A stretch of 64,000 nucleotides of DNA, from assembly GCA_033065855.1 (NCBI GenBank), contig JAVXUO010001311.1:744001-808000 (forward strand), in the 5' to 3' direction. The notes beneath the pieces are model-generated. The model ran no database searches. It was not told where the DNA came from and saw nothing but the letters and a program-made list of their open reading frames with translations. Positions 57,126 through 64,000 of this stretch are shown piece by piece. Made by a program: the position numbers and the translations under genes. The stretch's first letter is position 1; each line of letters starts with the position of its first letter. This DNA comes from Escallonia rubra (lineage: Eukaryota > Streptophyta > Magnoliopsida > Escalloniales > Escalloniaceae).

Positions 57126-59260
57126 GAGTTAATTACACGGTTGACCACTGTACTATATTAGGCAAATTCCACTTTGACCACTGGACATCGATTTGTGTCA
57201 TAGTAACCACTAAACTTTGAAATTCGTTTCAATCAGGTCACTCCGACAAATTAATCTTGACGGAGTTAGGTTACTCAGGGGTATATTGGTCTTTTTACGC
57301 TAGTCTTTATGAATTTTCCTTTTCTTTCTCTCTTTTCCCTCCTTCCTCTCTCTCTCTCTCTCACTTCTGTCCCTCTCCGTCTCACACAGACACTCCCCCA
57401 ACCCACACACATTTTCACCATCACACACATACGCATACCCATGCACACACATTGCCCCCCCACCCCTCTCTCTCTCTCACACAAAGACACACACACACAT
57501 AAACACACACGCTGCCTCACACAGTGACACGCACAACACACAGATACACACAAAGACCCACAAAATATATACAGACACACACACAGTGTCTCACACACAC
57601 CCACACACAGTGTCTCTCATGCACACACACATGCATAACGGCATTGTTGTTGCCTCCCCCACCAACACTAGCAGCTAGGGCTTCTCACTCTTAAAATGGA
57701 GAAATGGATAGAGAGTTTCATTTGTGAATGAAGCACTCAGTTGGTCACGAATGATCAACAGAAAGGCATCTACTAAGCTAACCATCTAATCTAAGCAGCA
57801 TCGGGAAGATGAGAGAGAGCATTCCTGGCCATGCTCGGGTTGGGTGGGTGGACTCCTAGCTCTGCCCCGTAAGCCCAAAACTTCGGTAAACTACATGACG
57901 AAGTCAACTCACATGCTTCCTAATGACTTTCATCCTTCCCCTCTCTGTTGGCCCTTGCCAGCCACTAGAGCACAACCTAAATCTTTTGGAACTGGGTTTG
58001 CAAGATACTCCAAGCCTCGTTATGTTAATTCTTAAACTCCGTCGTCTTTGAGTCACCCATCTCCAACTCCTCAAATGCAGCTTCTTATTGACAAATTGCA
58101 ACATTGCCTGAGTGAAGAAGGTGGCTCCGATCAATACCCCGAGCACTACACTTAGATTTATTGGTCAATCGGGGAAGGTTTTTGGTGACAACACCCAGAA
58201 GTTCCAAGAACAACTAGGAAAATTCTTCTTAGAGGCTCTCCGATCCAAGTAGATTGGTCAAAGCCCTTTAACTCCGTTACCTTTTGTTTTAGAAGAGCAA
58301 GGCCCCTGCAGAGGAAAAGCTTTATCCCAGAACAAGGAAGTAGGAGATATCAGCTTGAAGGTCTTTCCTTTTTCCCATGCTTTCCGTTGGTCAACAACCA
58401 ACTTTGGGAGCCTGCATTTGTGTTTGTGGGAGAACACTAACTCTTTCTCATTTGCACGTCCTATTCTAATGCAGATTTCAGTCCCTTGGATCGTAAACCA
58501 AATTCTTCTCATCTAGCAGCAGAGGGTGCCTTTCTGGCACCTAGTCCCCAGTCACAAAGAAAAGGGTTGAAACCTGTCTGGGAGGTGCAAATGATGCCAT
58601 CTTACCCTTTGGCTACGAGCTACTGATGTGTGATACAGACATGGTCATGGCCTGCAATGTGTGGTCCCACTGTCCTCTTCCTTTCTCCCCGCATCCCCCC
58701 TCCCAACTCTCTGTTCACTGGCCTGCTAGTCGTAAACCATCTCATGCCTAGTTGTCAAATAGATTTGTGAAGCTTTGCCATGGTGTATTATTGAGATTTC
58801 CAGATTTGGCGTCATAGGTGGCCAAGGTGATAGCCAGGTCTGGTAAAGGCAGTGGTTTGTGTTTGTTGGCGGCTTTGGTAGCAGCGTAGTGCCAGTGGGA
58901 GGGTTACAAACCGAGGGGAAGGTGGCTGAGAGTTGTTTTAGAGGTGGGGGTAGTTAAACTTAATTGCTGCTGCTGGTGGGTGGCTCGGAAGGGTGACCAT
59001 GATGGTTGTGGCTCAAGGTCTTGAGTGCTTCATTGTTCTAGTAATGGAAGAATGTTGTTTATGTGTGTGCGTGTGTGAAGAAGAAGAAGAAGGTGAACAG
59101 TGAATGGACGGTTGTACCCCTAAATAAACGGACTTAAATTGACGGAGTGACCTGATTGAAACGAATTTCAAAGTTTAGTGGTGATTATGACACAAATCGA
59201 TGTCCAGTGGTCAAAGTGGAATTTGCCTAATAGTACAGTGGTCAACCGCGTAATTAACTC
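57126..59260. mobile_element. MULE-type element (G) with about 120-bp TIRs and 9-bp target-site duplication
   Basis: The left end starts GAGTTAATTACACGGTTGAC. The right end, reverse-complemented, starts GAGTTAATTACGCGGTTGAC. The match continues through CCACTTTGACCACTGGACAT, GATTTGTGTCATA and CGTTTCAATCAGGTCACTCC. The exact 9-bp flanks are TTAAAATTA at 57117-57125 and 59261-59269. The interior contains CT/CA-rich DNA (57300-57640) and non-repetitive sequence with short frames that may be captured fragments. No transposase is seen. Confidence 0.95.
57300..57640. repeat. CT- and CA-rich low-complexity tract inside element G
   Basis: Runs of CTCTCT and CACACA produce long but meaningless frames on both strands. 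Confidence 0.9.
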
Positions 59261-59269
59261 TTAAAATTA

Positions 59270-59855
59270 CTACGTACGAAGTGGTGACTAAAAGAAATCA
59301 CTTTTGAAGGTTTAAAAAGTGTACATAGCAGCTACTATACGTGTAGCAGTAACCATCACAGAATATAAGAGGACAAGGTATCGGTCTATATCTCGGTCAA
59401 AGCCTTGGACCCAACTACTAGAAGAAAGACATTGTCTCTTTCCCCTTCCTCTTCCGACTTCACCTGTCTTCTTCTTCCTTCCATCCAGAACCCTAGATGT
59501 TGCCGTCGACGTTCATCGCCACCACTTGACACCGCGACATCGTTCATAGCTGGAAAATATCCAAGACATATCTGAAATGTAAGTCTTCTAAAACTACTGC
59601 TGGTGGTGGTGGCCAGTTGTTAGTCGTCACCGCTCGTCGTAGGTGGCCAGGCTTGTTGCTTAGTCGCTACTATGCTCTCTCTCTTCAAAATGTTCAACCC
59701 CTTGATCTACAAAATCGGTCCCGCTATTTTTAGGTTGAAGTATAAGTTTAATAATTTATGCTTTTGACCCACGAAAAAAATTCTTGTCACCCTTTAGCAT
59801 CCATTTATGTTTTGACCCTGCAAAACTTTTAAAGATTATGTTTTCACCTCTTAAG
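59270..59855. other. Intergenic, no gene supported
   Basis: A CT-rich leader-like segment at about 59400-59560 is followed by AT-rich DNA. No recognisable product. Confidence 0.45.
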
Positions 59856-60197
59856 CTGTGTTACGTGGACTCTTCGGTTTGCGTGAAGTACCCATGTCGG
59901 ACACTCGACACTTGGACATGGGTATGGGATGTGTCCGACAAATCTCATAGAATATGACATTATCAATACTATATATAGTTTTTGGTTTAATTAGTTATTG
60001 CTTTGATAGGAGACAAATTGTCAATTAAAACCAAGTGCATCACACAAAACACCTTTTTACCTTCGAAATAACTAAAAAACAATAATAAATATGAACATTT
60101 TGCCGTGTCCCCGTATCTTGCGTTTTCAAAATTAGACGAGTCCGACACTTGGACATGTATCCGATCCGGACACTCGTACCGAGTCCATGTAACATAG
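59856..60197. mobile_element. Small hAT-type element with 8-bp target-site duplication
   Basis: The left end is CTGTGTTACGTGGACTC. The right end, reverse-complemented, is CTATGTTACATGGACTC (two transitions). The exact 8-bp flanks are CTCTTAAG at 59848-59855 and 60198-60205. Subterminal GTCCGACACTTGGACATG-type motifs are inverted between the two halves. The element is 342 bp and non-coding. Confidence 0.88.
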
Positions 60198-60205
60198 CTC
60201 TTAAG

Positions 60206-60789
60206 TACCCGATATACACCCTCGTCGTGTCCTAGCCGCGTCCTAAACACAACCAGTATTTCAAAAAAAAAAAATTCAATATTCCAGGAGATGCACCAAG
60301 TGCACAACCAAGCCACACCAGACCCGCACTCGATGTTGGTGCTTCATCCATTTGGATACGTAGACCACTCATCTCCCTCTCTAATTAACTTCGATCTTGT
60401 TGAAAGGATGTTGATGCTAGCTAGAAACAAAGGGGAGCTACAGAGGTTTACAGAGTCCCAAGCTAACACTAACACATATCCAAAGTGGTAAACCACCTAA
60501 AAGCACAGTGAACCTTACGTGGCCTACCCTACAAGAACAGTAAAATGACAGCAACACAGATTCATGCACTCAAGATCTCTCAATCCCAAGACAAGGGGCG
60601 AAAGTAAAAGCAAATTTGATTCCAGAAATGTATCATTAGATCATAAATTACTTATATCAAAGTAATTCATGATAAATATCAGTCCCCTACAACATGCGAG
60701 GGCCGAGGAGAGAAAGAGGCACCACATGAAGGGGCGCAATCCAATCAATCTATAGCACCATAGAAATGAGTAGTGCATCAGCTCCTTCA
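60206..60789. other. Intergenic, no gene supported
   Basis: A 66-codon plus frame (60291-60491) is open but unrecognised. No exon chain is evident. Confidence 0.45.
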
Positions 60790-61340
60790 CTCCGTACCAT
60801 AGGTACAAACTACCAGCATACGATATCGCACATAAGATGATAGCAATAAGTAATCCAAGCCTCTCAATCACCAGTCGAGAGAAAAAAAGGGGATCATGAA
60901 CTTAGTAAGAAGAATAGACACGTGGATTTTTTGTTCAAACATCAATCAGAATACATAAAGTCTTCGTCTTCGCCTGTTAACAGAAGAATCATGCAACCCA
61001 CAATTTCCCCTTGTGTATAAAAACAAAAGTCAAACTTCAAAAGAAGGATTCCCTATCACATGTGAAGACAAGAACCCAAGCCAGTAGATCCATGCTAGAA
61101 CTTCTTCCATGAAAATTGCAAACTGGTTATCATGAACAGGGAAAACTAAATCAAATTAAATGTAGTGGAGATTCGTGTATTATATGAAGTAAACAGACTC
61201 ATACATCATTTCCCATTTCGTGTATTATATGAAGTAAACGCTCTCATATATCATTTCCATCATCTAGATACCATCATGATGCAATTTTATCGATGTCCAA
61301 ATTTAATGATTCTTAATTGCCTTGCACGTGCGTGCACGCA
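60790..61340. repeat. Inverted copy of the PPR intron 1 segment (43070-43565)
   Basis: The minus strand here matches the segment inside the PPR gene over roughly 500 bp. This copy has an extra local tandem duplication of about 48 bp around CGTGTATTATATGAAGTAAA (61173-61260). The match ends near 60790 and 61340, where the two loci diverge. Confidence 0.9.
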
Positions 61341-61345
61341 TACAC

Positions 61346-62040
61346 ACACACTAAGTAGCATAGACACAGACACCACGTCCGACACCGACACCGACCGGGA
61401 CACCGGACACAGCAATTTCCAAAAAACCGATACTGCTGAATTTTTTATATATTTTTATCATGTATATGTATAGTCATTAAATATTAAATACATTCTACAT
61501 CTAAAATAGTAAACAATAATCAATAACCACAAAACAAGCAACTCAAATAAAAGTCATACTTAAAATCCAAATGCAATATAGTACAAAAAAACACGGTACA
61601 TAATATAACAAAGTAATTCATTACTGAACTCTTAGCAAGTCATGCAAACAGGTAACATAAACAGGGAAAGCGCCCTCTTCTTCACCGCCCAAACAGAAAC
61701 CGAAACGGGGAACTCTTGCAAAGTCATAAGAAATTACTTCTCTTACAAAGTCACATAATTATTATCTCTTTCCTTCGACCAAGGGCTCAATCTACATCAA
61801 TAGTGTCATCTTCGAATGTAGCGAAACGAGAGAGATGAGCGAGAAAGAAGGAAACCTCAGTAAAGAAGGAAAAAAGAAATAGATGAGGGAGAAAGACGAA
61901 GGTACCTGTTGCTGGAATCCGGAAACGGCGGCGAGATACGAGGGCGAGATCCTCCGGCGACCAGTTTGGATTGGTCGTCTGCTTCGTTCTCTTCCCTTGA
62001 CGCCGTAAGGAGAAGACTCGGAAGACAACGGTAATGGCCT
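61346..62040 (-). other. Region with a possible 5' exon of a minus-strand transcript
   Basis: The GACACCGACACCGACC-type stretch at about 61358-61410 resembles interior motifs of small hAT elements. On the minus strand, 62028 down to about 61905 is open (SSESSPYGVKGRERSRRPIQ, then SPSYLAAVSGFQQ) and ends CAACAG|GTACC, donor-like. It has no clear ATG or downstream exon, so I do not call a gene. Confidence 0.3.
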
Positions 62041-62067
62041 AATGGGTCGATCTAATTAGGGCTAATA

Positions 62068-62298
62068 ATGGCAATGGAGGTCGATGATCCGACGCTTGAT
62101 GATCTCACGCCTGGTGTTCAGAGGTACATGGGATGGGAAACCATGGGAGGCGACTGTTTTATGCGTTACTACTGGGAAGATACATCATTCAGATCCACAA
62201 AGGTAAAACATTTCCACTTTTACGAGTTTAGCCCTGTGTATGGTCAAGACATCGTCATCGATGCTTCGGATTGGTCTGGATTCATTTGTCCTTTTTAG
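62068..62298 (+). other. Possible first exon or short ORF, unrecognised
   Basis: From ATG at 62068 the frame reads MAMEVDDPTLDDLTPGVQRY, then MGWETMGGDCFMRYYWEDTS. A donor-like AAAG|GTAAAA occurs at about 62202. The amino-acid make-up looks coding, but I do not recognise it, and no downstream exons are evident before AT-rich DNA. It faces the minus-strand candidate at 61905-62028, so the pair could share a promoter. Confidence 0.3.
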
Positions 62299-63164
62299 GT
62301 ATGATGATATTATGTTAGTAATCTTTGAATTAAATTTAATCAGGTAGTACTTTCGATTTTTTGCTTTCATATTACCAGTATGATTTTTGTCAAGACGAGG
62401 ATATAATTCTGTTTTACACTTACTCGCACGTGTGATATCTATATGTTCAACTTTGTTATTGTTTCTTAAATACTAGTATATATTTTTTCCTTTTAACAAA
62501 AATAAAGAGGGTCAAACTCGTACAAAACTATACAGCTTGTCGTAGTGGCAGAGTTAGAAAAATCTCTTAAGGTGGGCACTCAATATGTGAGAGAGAAATT
62601 GTCACAAGTATTGTCAAACTCTCGATCCAAATTAAATATCCTAACAAACCTCAATCTAAAACCTATGCTCTCACCACCCATGAGTAGGAACTGCATTATG
62701 AAATTAAAGCTACATAATCTCAATTCAAAATTAAGAATCCCACTAACAGTCCCAATTTGTATATTGTAAGTTCCAAAATTCAATTGTCAAGTGTTAAATT
62801 GAAACAAGAATGAAAGGGATCAAGTTTACAGAATTAGAAATTTTAAGAATAAACACTAAGTATTGATCTTATCTTGATTTCAAAGTGGAGGATTATGGTT
62901 TGAGACTTTGTGTGGAGGCGATGGAGCAATTCCAAGGATGGTGGCTTTAGATTTGGGGGAAAAAGTTAGGGTTTTATATGATTTTCATATTAAAGGGATT
63001 GTGGTGGAGAAAATCAGGTGAGATACTGATATTTTAGAAAAGAAAATACGGGGATAGCATCACTAGTAATTGCAGCAAAGCAATACACCACGACGAATCG
63101 ACAAATGCCGGAGGAATTGACGAATTGAGTAATACACCAAGACTTCAACCATCCTGACATGATT
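62299..63164. other. AT-rich intergenic stretch, no gene seen
   Basis: Short open frames on both strands without family signatures. Confidence 0.5.
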
Positions 63165-64000
63165 GAATCCAGACCTGGCAAAAAAAGACCCGTACCCAGC
63201 CAAAAAAAACCCTGGTACGGGTACATATATTGAAGACCCGCTGAAATCAGACATGTACCCGGACCGACCCGTATTTTCGAGTAAATTCGGGTTGGATACG
63301 GGTTACCCGAATATTTTAGTATGTAATTATTAGGGTTTCTTGTTTCCAGATCTCTCATCCATTTCATTTATGTTTTCTCTCATGTTTTCTATCTGCGCCG
63401 CTCCCTCTCTGAACTCTCTCTTGACATCTCTTTATCTCACAACTTCAGATCCATTGACGGCCGGCTACTCGGCCTACTCCACATCAACTCGACGGCAGCT
63501 ACTCCACGGTCCACAATCACATCACACTCGACAGCGTCCATCGTCGCTCCCACGCTCCGCCGCCAGATCCGTCATGGCTTCACCGTCACAGCTCCGTTGC
63601 CACCGTCTCAGATCAAGAATGAGAAATTGTAGAAGTTACGGCACAGATCGAAGTCCGATCGTGGTCTCCGATCGAGATAATTATTTTTCCAGATCTGCTT
63701 GCGTTATTTTTCCAGATCTGCTTGTCTTCGATCGTGGACTCTAGATCTGCTTGCGTTATTTTTGTTTACGATATAAATTTTTTTCTAAGATCTGCTTGTA
63801 TTACTTTTCCAGATCTGTTTTGTATTATTTGCAGGTGGTTTTTTGGTATATTGTGCTTATTTGTGGTTGAAGAGTTGGAGTTGAGGTCATTCGTTTTGAG
63901 AATTAAGATGGTCGGTCATGGGAGCCAAGTGATAATCATAGAAATTAAATCAGAAAGTGGTGGTTGTAATAATTATCTCTGTAAAAAATAGTCCAGTAAA
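63165..64000 (+). mobile_element. Possible left end of a hAT-like element running off the window
   Basis: CCAGACCTGGCAAAAAAAGA opens a 150-bp region dense in GGGTACGGG/ACCCGTACCC-type motifs in both orientations, as in hAT subterminal regions. A CT-rich leader, a GC-rich segment and a repeated CCAGATCTGCTTG motif (about 63690-63825) follow. The other end is outside the window, so this is tentative. Confidence 0.3.
63690..63825. repeat. Short repeat built on CCAGATCTGCTTG
   Basis: AGATCTGCTTGCGTTATTTT and close variants occur about five times. Confidence 0.85.

Noticed and set aside
57257-57604. Frames of 70-110 codons on both strands
   Set aside because: CT/CA microsatellite translation inside MULE-type element G.
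1-64000. CRISPR arrays, bacterial operons, prophage or plasmid features
   Set aside because: All gene structures are intron-containing plant genes. The repeats present are transposon ends or tandem duplications, not spacer-repeat arrays.

Overview
This window is plant nuclear DNA, most likely from a eudicot. Genes are split by AT-rich GT-AG introns, gene-poor stretches are full of nested DNA transposons, and the proteins are plant-specific or plastid families (HIPP, PAM68-like, SARD4, an At3g49140-like protein, an EMB1417-type PPR protein, ERDJ2/Sec63). I cannot name the species from sequence alone.

Layout, left to right. (1) 0-6 kb: two tRNA-derived SINEs, a three-exon heavy-metal-associated isoprenylated protein gene (HIPP, +) with a W-box cluster and TATA box, a 5'-truncated LINE insertion, and a hAT element lying in a C-rich, TIR-like region. 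(2) 7.7-15.3 kb: a Russian-doll cluster of seven Mutator-like (MULE-type) insertions. One is a Pack-MULE carrying a broken piece of the cytosolic ribosomal protein eL34 gene. (3) 15.4-21.4 kb: PAM68-like (-) and a 13-exon DUF21/CBS-domain membrane protein (-). (4) 24.8-26.4 kb: a fresh 124-bp tandem repeat and a transposon-like region. (5) 26.7-35.0 kb: a 14-exon PRIMPOL primase-polymerase gene (+) and an intronless SARD4 gene (+) for pipecolate synthesis. (6) 35.5-47 kb: an At3g49140-like plastid protein (-) and a PPR gene resembling EMB1417 (+). (7) 47-54.5 kb: an F-box relic (-), a perfect 22-bp-arm palindrome with a 120-bp duplication, and ERDJ2/Sec63 (-). (8) 56.8-64 kb: two more TIR elements with large, easily read ends, a small hAT element, an inverted copy of part of the PPR gene's first intron, and what may be the start of a further hAT-like element.

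The gene order is informative. HIPP, PAM68L, DUF21-CBS, PRIMPOL-like and SARD4 follow the Arabidopsis At5g52740-At5g52810 order as I recall it. The PPR/ERDJ2 pair recalls the neighbours At4g21190/At4g21180. So this appears to be a conserved gene block whose spacers have been expanded by MULE and hAT insertions. The genes do not form one pathway, but three of the products (PAM68L, SARD4 and the At3g49140-like protein) are expected in plastids.

The points most worth a second look are: the nested MULE cluster with its eL34 capture; an in-frame TGA in PRIMPOL exactly at a splice junction, together with a GC-AG intron; a duplicated splice acceptor in the DUF21-CBS gene that would introduce a stop; and dyad-rich arrays inside a family of small MULE-type elements.
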